Of a stretch of 64,000 nucleotides of DNA, positions 54,801-62,200 are shown piece by piece. This stretch comes from Okapia johnstoni (taxonomy: Eukaryota > Chordata > Mammalia > Artiodactyla > Giraffidae). How positions within the stretch are numbered: position 1 is the stretch's first letter; every line of letters begins with the position of its first letter. The notes below the pieces were generated by a model, which ran no database searches, had not been told where the DNA came from, and worked only from the letters and a program-made list of their open reading frames with translations. The DNA is taken from positions 2,343,501 through 2,407,500 of the forward strand of contig JAGTYA010000026.1 in NCBI GenBank assembly GCA_024291935.2, read 5' to 3'. Position numbers and translations under genes: made by a program.

Positions 54801-56096
54801 GCAGATTGTTTACCAGCTGAGCCACAAGGGGAGCACAACCACAACTAACATAAAAATTAAAAAAATAAAACACATCACTATAAAAACTGCTGGAAGAAAA
54901 CCTGGGAGAAAACAGGAAGCTAAAAGCACAGTCATAGAGGACAAACTGATCAACTGGATTTCATCAAAATAGAAAATTTCTACAAGAGATACGGTTAGGA
55001 GAATGAGGAGACCAGCCACAAATTCGGACAAAACCTTCGAAAAGCCTATATCTGATCAAAGATTTATATCCAAAGCACATAAAGAATACTGAAAACTGAA
55101 CATTCAGAAACAAAAAAAAAAACTTAAGAAAATGAGGAAAAGATTAAAACAGATACTCCACCAAGAAAGATTTATGACTGGCCAACAGGCAGATGGAAAG
55201 ACACGAAGTCAAGCATCTTCCTGCCGAGGGGGGGCAAAGCAAACGAAGTCAGCCCGAGACGCGCGCGCTCCCTCGAGCCCCCCCGGATCTCCCGGTCCTC
55301 CCCCTCGAGCCCCCCCGGATCTCCCGGTCCTCCTCCTCGAGCCCCCCCGGATCTCCCGATCCTCTCCCCCTGGAGGCCCCCCGGATCTCCCGGTCCTCCC
55401 CCTCGAGCCCCACCGGATCTCCCGATCCTCCCCCTGGAGGCCCCCCGGATCTCCCGGTCCTCCCCCTCGAGCCCCCACGGATCTCCCGGTCCTCCACCTC
55501 GAGCGCCCCCGGATCTCCCGGTCCTCCCCCTCGAGCCCCCCCGCATCTCCCGATCCTCTCCCTGGAGGCCCCCCGGATCTCCCGGTCCTCCCCCTCGAGC
55601 CCCCACGGATCTCCCGGTCCTCCCCCTCGAGCCCCCCCGGATCTCCCGGTCCTCCCCCTCGAGCCCCCCCGGATCTCCCGGTCCTCCCCCTCGAGCCCCC
55701 CGGATCTCCCGGTCCTCCTCCTCGAGCCCCCCCGGATCTCCCGGTCCTCCCCCTCGAGCCCCCCCGGATCTCCCAATCATCCCCCTCGAGCCCCCCCGGA
55801 TCTCCCGGTCCTCCCCCTCGAGCCCCCCCGGATCTCCCGGTCCTCCCCCTCGAGCCCCCCCGGATCTCCCGGTCATCCCCCTCGAGCCCCCCCGGATCTC
55901 CCGGTCCTCCCCCTCGAGCCCCCCGGATCTCCCGGTCCTCCCCCTCGAGCCCCCCCGGATCTCTCGGTCCTCCCCCTCGAGCCCCCCCGGATCTCCCGAT
56001 CCTCCCCCTCGAGCCCCGCAGCCCCGGCCCCGGGCCCCGCCGTCCCACCTGATTCGCGAGCGTGATGAGCAGCCACACAAGGCACATCCAGACCAT
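33732..56096 (-). CDS. TNF-receptor-superfamily protein, Tnfrsf22/23/26-like (partial, 3' end unresolved)
   Basis: A type I membrane receptor of the TNFR superfamily, expected at the cell surface or as a decoy. Six exons: 56049-56096, 48218-48305, 47529-47657, 45736-45850, 44239-44312 and 33732-33838. All junction phases agree and total 561 nt (187 codons). Order: hydrophobic signal peptide; CRD1 (exons 2-3); CRD2 (exons 3-4); CRD3 (exons 4-5), with a CNATSNTVC glycosylation site; then a short stalk and a membrane segment. The exon pattern and motifs ([26 protein letters not shown]) resemble the mouse Tnfrsf22/23/26 cluster, which also lies between Cars and Osbpl5. CRD1 lacks two expected cysteines. 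No death domain was found. Which mouse paralogue it equals cannot be decided here. Confidence 0.88.
34567..36940 (+). mobile_element. L1 3' portion (ORF2 C-terminal and 3'UTR)
   Basis: Nucleotide blocks follow L1 ORF2 order from AGGGAACCTACCTCAAGATG to the 3'UTR near 36590-36930 (GCTGTGCACCTGAAACTATA). It is interrupted by a Bov-tA piece. Frames are broken. It lies in TNFRSF intron 5, just beyond the membrane exon in genomic order. Confidence 0.85.
36752..36882 (-). mobile_element. Bov-tA SINE fragment within L1
   Basis: GTTGCTCAGTCGTGTTCAAC, then CCACAGAATTCTCCAAGCAA and TGCCATTTCCTTCTCC. Confidence 0.85.
36945..37412 (+). mobile_element. BovB LINE 3' fragment inserted in an L1 end
   Basis: Plus-strand BovB terminus encoding [20 protein letters not shown] and [18 protein letters not shown] occurs on both sides (36930s and 37410s), consistent with a target-site duplication in the L1 3'UTR. 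Confidence 0.88.
37440..37660 (+). mobile_element. Bov-tA SINE
   Basis: Starts GGCTTCCCAGGTGACAGAGA, continues ACCCACTCCAGTATTCTTGC, and ends CGCTGGACATGACCTAGTAA. Confidence 0.9.
37738..39838 (-). mobile_element. 5'-truncated BovB LINE (2.1 kb)
   Basis: A reverse BovB copy inserted in an L1 3' end. GGAATATT flanks it at 37731-37738 and 39842-39849 as target-site duplication. A 289-codon uninterrupted frame (37748-38617) covers the RT palm ([20 protein letters not shown]) to the C-terminus. Upstream pieces (FIDYAKAFD near 38820) are in another frame, so a frameshift is present. Confidence 0.94.
39974..41130 (+). mobile_element. 5'-truncated BovB LINE with an intact RT C-terminal frame
   Basis: A plus-oriented BovB copy with one uninterrupted frame from about 39974 to 41116. 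It covers [20 protein letters not shown], the catalytic YTDD (usual BovB: YADD, aspartates kept) and the C-terminal [11 protein letters not shown] block. The endonuclease and N-terminal RT are absent, so it cannot move by itself. Confidence 0.94.
41131..41760 (+). mobile_element. L1 3' end with CHR SINE
   Basis: L1 3'UTR sequence (TGCACACCTGAAACTAACAC near 41705) carries a CHR SINE at 41398-41640 (GTGGTACACTGGATAAGAAC, then GTTCAGTCCCTGGTCCAGGA). It continues the same L1 that hosts the BovB copies at 37.7-41.1 kb. Confidence 0.8.
42672..43115 (-). mobile_element. BovB LINE 3' fragment
   Basis: GTTGTTCAGTCGCTCAGTCA at the terminus. On the minus strand it encodes [20 protein letters not shown]. 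Confidence 0.9.
43160..43480 (-). mobile_element. Two tandem Bov-tA SINE copies
   Basis: The first copy (43160-43355) is complete in reverse. The second (about 43360-43480) repeats ATACCGGAGTGGGTAGCC through TTTACCAACTGAGCTACGAG. Confidence 0.88.
43484..43695 (+). mobile_element. Bov-tA SINE, inverted relative to its neighbours
   Basis: GGTGGCACTAGTAGTAAAGA, then GGGTTCAGTCCCTTGGTTTG, ending GACACGACTGAAGTGACTTA. Confidence 0.92.
44045..44180. mobile_element. DNA-transposon-like fossil
   Basis: ATGAATAAAGTTTTACTGAC, then TTCATTACAGCAGCAGAAAT, resembles a widespread ancient hAT-type mammalian repeat. The subfamily is not assigned. Confidence 0.45.
44239..44312 (-). CDS. TNFRSF exon 5, CRD3 end
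   Basis: This 74-nt exon has the acceptor CTCTCAG|G and the donor CCAG|GTAAGG, phase 2 to 1. It encodes [20 protein letters not shown], then LNTQP, including an N-glycosylation sequon (NAT). Confidence 0.92.
44790..45185 (+). mobile_element. Ancient LTR/MaLR-like dispersed repeat
   Basis: GCAGATGTAATCCTTTAAGA, GAAGGCCATGTGAAGATGCT and TCTCCAGAACTGTGAAAGAA match the order of the copies near 27.4, 32.6 and 59.5 kb. It is noncoding. Confidence 0.6.
45575..45670 (+). mobile_element. MIR-like SINE fragment
   Basis: CCATTACACAGATGGGAAAA followed by CAGAGGCTCCGGGCAGG matches the MIR core, next to TNFRSF exon 4. Confidence 0.65.
45736..45850 (-). CDS. TNFRSF exon 4, CRD2 end and CRD3 start
   Basis: This 115-nt exon has the acceptor CCAGCAG|AT and the donor ACAAG|GTACCA, phase 1 to 2. 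It encodes [20 protein letters not shown], then [18 protein letters not shown]. The run of closely spaced cysteines is characteristic of mouse Tnfrsf26-type CRD3. Confidence 0.92.
46432..46712 (-). mobile_element. CHR-type tRNA SINE
   Basis: T-rich start, TGTGGCTTCTCATTGTGGTG, and an end CTTAACCACTAAGCTGCCAG followed by GGAAG. Confidence 0.88.
46868..46985 (+). mobile_element. CHR-type tRNA SINE
   Basis: TCCCTGGTGGTCCAGTGGTA, then AGTTCAACTCGTGGTGGGGA and an A-rich tail. Confidence 0.88.
47529..47657 (-). CDS. TNFRSF exon 3, CRD1 end and CRD2 start
   Basis: This 129-nt exon has the acceptor CACACAG|GC and the donor GAGG|GTAAGT, phase 1 to 1. It encodes [19 protein letters not shown], then [20 protein letters not shown] and CRE. 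GTF..H.N....C.PC is the classic TNFR CRD2 pattern. Confidence 0.92.
48218..48305 (-). CDS. TNFRSF exon 2, first half of CRD1
   Basis: This 88-nt exon has the acceptor TTGAAG|GTG and the donor GCTG|GTGAGT, phase 0 to 1. It encodes [19 protein letters not shown], then [11 protein letters not shown]. The usual CRD1 double-cysteine (CC) is Cys-Ser here. Confidence 0.85.
49243..49372 (+). mobile_element. CHR-type tRNA SINE
   Basis: GATCCAACGGTTAAGACTTT, then TGGCCGAGGAACTAAGATCA and an A-rich tail. The head is diverged. Confidence 0.75.
50110..50193. repeat. 42-bp tandem duplication
   Basis: The unit containing TTTGTATTTGTTTCTGATTT followed by ATTTTTCACC occurs twice in direct succession, with only a C/T difference near the start (CTCCATTT versus CTCTATTT). 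Confidence 0.95.
51090..51505 (+). mobile_element. BovB LINE 3' fragment
   Basis: GGTGCTGGAGAAGACTCTTG through AGGAGAAGGGGACGACAGAG and the terminal GACACGACATAGCGCCTGAA. Confidence 0.9.
51740..51872 (-). mobile_element. Bov-tA SINE fragment
   Basis: AGAATACTGGGGTGGGTGTG, then GATCTTCCCAACCCAGGGAT and TCATTGCAGGCGGATTCTTG, in reverse orientation. Confidence 0.88.
52017..52316 (-). mobile_element. CHR-type tRNA SINE with clear target-site duplication
   Basis: Reverse element from GGCTGTGTTGGGTCCTCACG to ACCACTGGACCACCAGGGAA. TGTGAATTATT flanks it at 52006-52016 and 52317-52327. Confidence 0.9.
53423..53517. repeat. 48-bp tandem duplication
   Basis: GGGAGGGTCATAATCCTGCT followed by GTGTGAC and GTTCACTTCCCACAC occurs twice. 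The copies differ by a 4-bp TCGA insertion. Confidence 0.95.
53545..53755 (-). mobile_element. Bov-tA SINE
   Basis: TGCGTGCCCAACTCTCTGCA, AATACTGGAGTGGGTTGCCG and AGACACCTGGGAAGCCCC, in reverse orientation. Confidence 0.9.
53790..55200 (+). mobile_element. L1 ORF2 C-terminal region, interrupted
   Basis: Follows L1 order from AGGGTACAAAACCAACACAA to CAGATACTCCACCAAGAAAG. It is split by a reverse BovB terminus (54565-54680) and a Bov-tA SINE (54683-54838). It abuts the 32-bp minisatellite. Confidence 0.82.
54565..54838 (-). mobile_element. BovB terminus fused to a Bov-tA SINE
   Basis: GACTCTTTGCGACCCCATGG through CATGTCCATTGAGTCA is the BovB end. It passes straight into a Bov-tA block (CCAGAATACTGGAGTGGGTC to TTTACCAGCTGAGCCACAAG), suggesting insertion or recombination within a shared tail. 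Confidence 0.85.
55271..56022. repeat. 32-bp CpG-dense minisatellite at the start of TNFRSF intron 1
   Basis: About 23-24 units have a 32-bp period (unit starts 55626 and 55658, for example). The core is CTCGAGCCCCCCCGGATCTC followed by CCGGTCCTCC, with about three CpGs each. Variant units replace CTCGAGC with CTGGAGGC (near 55368, 55432 and 55562) or GGTCC with GATCC. The array ends 27 bp inside the intron from the exon 1 donor. The nascent TNFRSF RNA would be G-rich. Long open frames across it are repeat artefacts. Confidence 0.97.
56049..56096 (-). CDS. TNFRSF exon 1, signal peptide
   Basis: The ATG is in a strong context (CGACCATGG). Sixteen codons, [16 protein letters not shown], form a hydrophobic signal sequence. 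The donor is CAG|GTGGGA, phase 0. It lies inside a CpG island. Confidence 0.85.
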
Positions 56097-56330
56097 GGTC
56101 GCGCGGCCCAGGAACTTGAGCGAACATTTAAAGCCGACTCGAGCACCGCCCCCTCCGGGGCGTCACCCCGCCGCCGCCCAATCGCGAGCGGCCTTCCGGC
56201 TCGCGGAGTCCTTGAGGACCGCCCATTCTGGCCTCGGGCTCGAAAGTGCCTTGCGGTGCCCCGCGGAAGCGACGCGGGGGTGGGCTGAGGGCCGCGCGGG
56301 TGGGCTGAGGGCCCCGGGGTGGGGAGAGGA
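56097..56330 (-). promoter_or_regulatory. TNFRSF CpG-island promoter region
   Basis: CpG-rich DNA upstream of the signal-peptide ATG with no TATA box. An inverted CCAAT box (CCAAT at 56179-56183 on the plus strand) lies about 85 bp upstream of the ATG, a usual NF-Y position. A CRE half-site-like GCGTCAC lies near 56160. Calls are by eye. Confidence 0.5.
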
Positions 56331-58404
56331 CGGTCACGTACATGCGCCCTGCGCTTCCCTGCCCGCGCCACCTACGCCCGCTGGCACGCCCCGGGGGCCC
56401 CAGGCCCCAGCCCCCAGCCCCGCCCAGGCGGTCCCGCGCCCTCGGGCCCAGATGCCCCGGGGGCTCCGGCGAGTGGCTGCAAACCTCACGTCAGTCTCCC
56501 TCCTCCCTCGCCCCCCCGGATCCTCTGAGCTGCCGGTTAGAGCCAAGTGGGTGGGATCCCCTACAATGAATGGGAGGATTCAAGGCGGTGAGACGCTTTC
56601 TTCCTGCGGAGAGTAGGATAGAGCCCAGCACATCAGCAGGGAGCGCCAGGCCCCTTCACTCTTGCACCTCGTCCAGCGTCCCGCACCCCACCCCCGCCTA
56701 GAACCCCATGCTCCGGGAGGGGCCGGCCAGCTATTGAGTCTCTGAGCCCTGAACGGACCCGGATCGCGTCTGCTAGAAAGTCTTTACTAGAAGTTGCTGT
56801 CAGTTCCCCCAAGGCGGTGACAAGGTGAGGTGACAGTCACCGACCGAGTAAGTTCCCCCTTCTGCTCTGGGGAACTTAGAGGGCGGAGTGTGGCCCTGGG
56901 CCCAGGCCCTCCTGAGTTTCTACCCTCCCTGACCTCCATTTCATCCTCTTCCTGCCCAGCTGCCCTGGGAGGCAGGCCAGCCACTGGATGGGCCAGGAAG
57001 GGGATGCTGAGTGGAGTGGGGGGTGCAAACCACAGCTCTTAACCCCACATCATTCTAGATTTTTCACCACCAGCATCTAGATGCCCAAGAGTTGAACTGA
57101 TGGACCCAGAAACCAAGTCCAGGTCCTCACTGCTTGGAGGAGCTGCCTGACACAGGAGCGCGTTGTAACCATCTATGTGGGCATCGGCCACCTGGTCCCC
57201 TGGGACTATGCCCACCCAGCTTTCTTGTCATTTTTCATTGTTGACTTAGACGAGTTCTCAGCCTGCCAAGCACATGAAGAGAATTCTGGAGGAGGCTCTG
57301 AGGCTGCAGGGGGCAGGGGGTGGAGGGGCTGGTGGGTCAGGCAGCACTCGGGTGGCCCAGTCTGCCCTGAAAGGTCCAGGGTGCAAGACAGGTGGTCCAG
57401 GGCGTCGGGTCCAGAGTAGCCTGCCTCAGTGGCAAGGTGCAGACCACTTCATCCTGGAGAGCACCCCCACCCCACCCCCACAGGGGGTGGAGCCACGTCG
57501 GGATCAGAGCCAGTCTGGGGACACTGCCCTCAGAGCAGGTCCTGGGAGTCCCGTGTGCTGAGTGCAGGCCGGAGGGCTGGGATGGCAGGGCACAGCTGCC
57601 CCTTCCTTGGCCCCAGCCGTCCATCCTGTCCCGCGGCCTCTCCCTCTCTTTTGTCCTTCCTGTCCGTCAGGGCCGGGCTGCAGACTCCCTGTACTGTGGG
57701 ATGTGGTCTGCAGTCAGCTGCCCCCACCCGCCCCTTCAGGGGCATCCTGGGCTGTCCTGACAAAGGCCAACCCACTCCCCTGGACGAGGCGGTCAGGAGT
57801 ACTGGGAATGGTGGCCACACTGGAACTGAAGGGCTGCCTGGGGGCAGCTGGAGATGGGCGGAGTGGGTCATGATTGTGGGGAAGGGACCACATGCTCCCT
57901 GGAGTGCCCCATGGGCAGCGCCCCCGTGTCCTGAGCTGGCTCATCGGCTGCTGGACGGGCCCCCGACCTCCTACACTGGCTCCCCAGAGGTGGGGGAGGG
58001 CTGCCTCTCTGTGCTTCCTGCAAACTGCATGCCCTTCCATCCCGGACCTCTTCCCTCCATCCTCAAGGCCTCGATCCTTCCCAGACAGCTTCTGCTGGCA
58101 TCGAATCTCTCCCCCGACACCCTAACCCTACTGGTTTCCAGAATTTCCCCAAGAAGGCAGCATACAACATGTGTGTCTGTTTATTTCACGCATGGAGATA
58201 TGTCCCCAAATTGGAGGAGGGGCAAGAACATGGATACAAAACTGGTCAGCTCAGATGGCACCACCACAGTTTAATTTCCGGCTCCATCTGTGTCTGCATG
58301 TGCAGAGCTTCACACATATACGCACGGGTGCACACACACACACACACACACACACACGGCATTTGACACAGGAACAGAGGCCAGACGACAGACACTTTGC
58401 AGCC
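56331..58404. other. Intergenic DNA between the TNFRSF promoter and the OSBPL5 3' end
   Basis: GC-rich unique sequence and a (CA)14-type microsatellite at 58331-58358. Several 80-280-codon open frames occur, but none shows recognisable homology or exon structure. Confidence 0.65.
58331..58358. repeat. (CA)n microsatellite
   Basis: An uninterrupted CA run of about 14 units, 65 bp past the OSBPL5 polyadenylation signal on the gene strand. Confidence 0.95.
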
Positions 58405-59111
58405 TAAAATATTGCAATTGCGTTTATTAAAAATGTGTGGGAACGGAAGACCGTGCACCTGTCTGAATAAAGTGTCCCCTCTTGGGCCCAGGCCAGGGAT
58501 GCCCCCCAGGCACGCCACGCTCACCTGTGCCCGCCCCAGCTTGGCATGTCCCAGCTGAGGGAGGTGGGCCGGGCCTGTAAAGTGTATGAACTGGGCCCCG
58601 CCATACAGACGGCACAGCGGGGAGAAGGAAGCCCCATCGCAGCCCAGCCGGTGCCCGGGGCCCACCTACAGCTCCTCCAGGACAGTCTGGGCGGGGACTT
58701 GGGAAGCGATGCTCTGTGTGTTGGGCCCCCAGAAGGACCTAGGGTGCCGGCTTGCTCCTCAGAGCCCCCCACTTATCCCTGCTGAGGGGTGACACCCGCA
58801 GCCCAGCAGGCCCTCCTGCCCCTCCGCCATCAGCCCCCCGCCCCAAGGCTGCCCGGGAGCGCGGCCCAGGGGGAAAGTGGCATTTGGATTCAGCATTAAG
58901 GCCAGCGCCTCGCCAGGGGTATCCCGTGCGGCAACCCCCCAGGTCCCTCCTGCTGTCCTGCGGCTGTGGGTCCCTCCGTCCACGGGGGCCACGTTCACGG
59001 AGTCTCTGCCTCCACGGGGCTGGCTTAAAGTGCTAGGTGCCTGGGAGGGAGGCTAGGCCTCCCTTGCCCCCCAGTCCTGTAGACGATGCCCACGCCGACC
59101 CCACCAAGCTG
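58405..59111 (-). other. OSBPL5: OSBPL5 3'UTR
   Basis: About 700 nt from the stop codon to an AATAAA hexamer (58423-58428 on the plus strand as TTTATT). Cleavage is expected some 15-25 nt beyond. Open frames here are incidental. Confidence 0.8.
58423..58428 (-). terminator. OSBPL5: OSBPL5 polyadenylation signal
   Basis: AATAAA on the gene strand, the only canonical hexamer seen downstream of the stop within a plausible UTR length. Confidence 0.8.
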
Positions 59112-59250
59112 TTATTTGAGGATGTAGTTAATGAGCAGCTGACACATCAGGAACACGCAGAGCAGGAACCAAGAGCGAGGGCTGTGCAGGGGGCCTGGGG
59201 CTGGGGCCTGCCTGGCGCGGGCTGTGGAGCTCAGCATGGCCGAGAGGTGC
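59112..59250 (-). CDS. OSBPL5: OSBPL5 last coding exon, ER tail anchor
   Basis: The acceptor ATTCCAG|G completes Arg. It encodes HLSAMLSSTARARQAPAPGP and then the hydrophobic anchor SWFLLCVFLMCQLLINYILK. The TAA is at 59114-59112. Confidence 0.96.
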
Positions 59251-62200
59251 CTGGAATGAGAGGGCGCGGTGGGTCTAGCCAAGGCCAGCCAAGCAGCACG
59301 GTGAGGAGTCCAGCCCTTGGGTTGGGGGGTTCACGTGGGGGAGGGCCCCAGGGCACAGTGACTGCCTGGGGCTCCCTGGGCACAACCTCCAGGGAGAGGG
59401 GTCTGGGCTAGCGGAGCTGGGGTCTTACATCCCCCCTCCCACCTCCACTGCTATGGGCTGACCGGCGTCTGCAAAGTCCTGTGTTGGAGTCCTGACCCCC
59501 AGCAGCCAGAACGCAACTGTTTGGAGATGTGACCTTTACAGAGGTGAGTAAAGTAATGGGGTCACTAGGCTGGGCCCTCATCCCACCGGACTGGGGTCCC
59601 TGTACGAAGAGGAGGTCAGGACACAGACACACACAGAGGGGCGACCCTGTGAGGAGACAGGGAGGAGACGGCTGTTTCCACGCCCAGGAGAGTGGACTGG
59701 GGAGGACCAGCCCTGCTCTGATCTGGGATTCCAGCCCCCAGGCTGGGGAGGAGCAAACACCTGTAGCTGAAGCTGTGGGTCTAGGGCTTGGCTGGCAGCC
59801 CAGGAAAGCTGCAGCCCCGTCCTGGGCTCTTGACGTCACTGTGTCTAGACCAAAAGCCGAAGCTGTTGGCGGTTTTTCCACCATCTCCCTCGCAGCAAAC
59901 CTTCTATGGTGCTAGATGGACGCCCCAACTCCTCTCCCGGCTCTCATGGCCTCCGGGCTGGGCTCCTCCATCTCGGCCTCTCACCTCAACTCCCCCTCCT
60001 CCTGGCAGCGGCCATCCTGTGGTGCCCGCCGCTCAGGACTGACCACTGCATTCCCCATTTCCAGCTCCGCCCTGCCCAAATGAATCCTCCTCCAGGAAGC
60101 CCTCCCTGACCATGGAGACCCCATTCCTCCCCGACTCTTATAAGGTGTCTAGTCTCCGTTTCCCTTGGCCCTGCACAGCGTCATGATGGAGCTGGTACCA
60201 AACGGTAAGAAACACCTCTGGGCCCGCTCGGGTCAGTAGCAGGAGAAGTAGGACTGGCCTCATCACAAGCATGAGATTCTAGGCTCCCAAGAGCCGCTCA
60301 GGTGTTCATAGCTGCCAAGGGCTCTTGGGGCGCCAGGCTCAGAGCCCCATCCTCTGCTGCATCTTCCTCCCACCCCAGGGGTGCTGCTGTCAACCCCCGT
60401 TCACAGATGGGGAGACTGAGGCCCAGACAGCCCAAGGTTTCCCAGCTCAGAGACTTGCAGCCTTGACTGGAGCCTGGCTCTGGGGCAGGGCTGGCGAGCA
60501 GGGCTCTGTCTCCTGGCGGGGGTGAAACCGAATGTGTTCCCAGGCCTCCCGACATGACTCGGCCCGCTGTTTCTGAGGTCCTGCTGGTCTTGGGGCTGGG
60601 GGCCACTGCCGCGCGCACCTCCTTCCAGCTTCCACCTGACTCCACCCCTCACCAGCTGGGTCCCCCCTCCCCCGTCCTGGTTCTCCTGGCTCCATCAAGC
60701 CGCCGCTGCTTCCAGCGTCCCCCGCCAGCTCAGGTTGTTCACACACCGCTCCCTGCCCCGACTGCCCATCGAAGATGGCAGCACCCAGGAGGTGCCCTGG
60801 CGTCGCCCAGCAAGCAGACCCTCTGACATCCTGAGGGTTTGCAGCCGGAACGACAGTCCAGATGAAGGCCCCCGCCCCCACCACCAGCTCCGGCCGCCCT
60901 GCACTCTGACCCCGCACCCCCGGCTGGCCCTCCGAGGGCGGCCCACCTGTGCAGCTCCTGCTGGGCCTCCCGGATGGACAGGATGGCTTCGTGCAGCGCC
61001 TGCAGCCGTCGCGCCTCCTTCCCACACTGAGGGCACGGGCTCTCCACGCCTAGGGGCGTCAGGGAGACGTGGAAGGAGCAGGAGCGGGGAGAGGTGAGGA
61101 TGGGCGGGTGGGGGCCTGGGGCTACGGCCCGCCTCCCTGCGGCTACTGCCACAGGAGCGAGCTGGTGCTGAGGGACCCCCACCCCCCATCCCCCGGGACG
61201 CGCCCCCCCCCCGAGGGGACTCCCCGGCTCAGCCAGCCTCCGATACGCCCAGGGGGGCCAAACGGGGAGACATGCAGCCCCTGAAGACAGGGGACCAGGA
61301 GGCGGGAGCCCACCCCGCCCCTCGCTAGGCGCCCCCCGCGGTGCAGACTCCGAGCCGGCCCCGCCCCGCCCCCAGCCGGCTCCACTGGTCCCGCCCCCCC
61401 GCAGGGGGCCCGGGTCTCACCCGGAGCAAAAGTCGCCTTCCTCCTCCTCCTCCTCGTCAGAGAGCTCGGGGCAGGACTCGGGCGTGGAGCCGCTGCTCTC
61501 AGTCAGCCGGCTGCGGCCGGAGGGCTGGTCGCTGGGCTTGCGGAGCCGCGGGTTCGGGGCGGACCCCTGGGGGGAGACGGAGAGGCTGAGCGGGAGCCCA
61601 CCCACCGCCACCGCACCCGCGGGGCCCGCCTGGGGGCCGGGGCCATCCGGCCCAGGGGATGTGGGGCTGGGTTTTCGGCAGCGGCGGAGGCGGCTGGCTC
61701 TGGGCGGGCGACAGGAGGCCTGGCCCTGACCTGACTGCAGCCCCCCACCCCCCATACAGGCCGAGACGACGGGGCGGGGCAGTGCAGACTCCTGAGCGGG
61801 AAGGGCTGCCGGCGGGGCTTCCCCAGCCTGGACGCAGGGACCCCGGGCTGGCCAGCCTCAGGCCATCCCCGCGAGGACAGGAGTGGCCGCGTGACTGCAG
61901 GCCTGTCTCCCTGAGGGCCGGGGGGTGCCCGACACCCTGCGTGGGGCCCCTCGGCCACGATGAGTGTGGTCAGAGCCGGGGCAGGGGGGCTTCCCACACA
62001 GGCAGGTTTTGGGGTGTGGTGGGGCCCGCGCTGACCGGAGAGGCTGAGGAGAGGGAGGAGGGTGCAGAGGGGTGCTGGGGGGGACACGTGCGGGCGGGGC
62101 CGGGCCATCCGCTCTGGGCTGGGGGGCTGCGGCAGGTCGGGGAAGGGGGCTGGGACACCCACGGCTGGGGAGGTACCTTGGCCCCCGTTTGCTGGGGAAA

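Larger units (their letters stand above)
48306..55200. other. TNFRSF intron 1, repeat-bearing part
   Basis: Unique AT-rich DNA (48600-50700) with CHR SINEs at 49243-49372 and 50800-50890. Further on are BovB, Bov-tA and L1 pieces and two local tandem duplications (50110-50193 and 53423-53517). No exon was recognised. Confidence 0.7.

Noticed and set aside
55271..56022. CRISPR-like regularly spaced repeats
   Set aside because: Units are directly adjacent with no unique spacers, in a mammalian genome. It is a minisatellite.
55132..56371. Very long open frames on both strands (about 300-400 codons, proline/arginine-glycine rich)
   Set aside because: They are readings of the 32-bp minisatellite. 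The period is not a multiple of 3, so all frames stay open. No homology or start context.
57429..58274. 281-codon plus-strand frame between TNFRSF and OSBPL5
   Set aside because: Low-complexity, compositionally driven. No domain, promoter or splice evidence.
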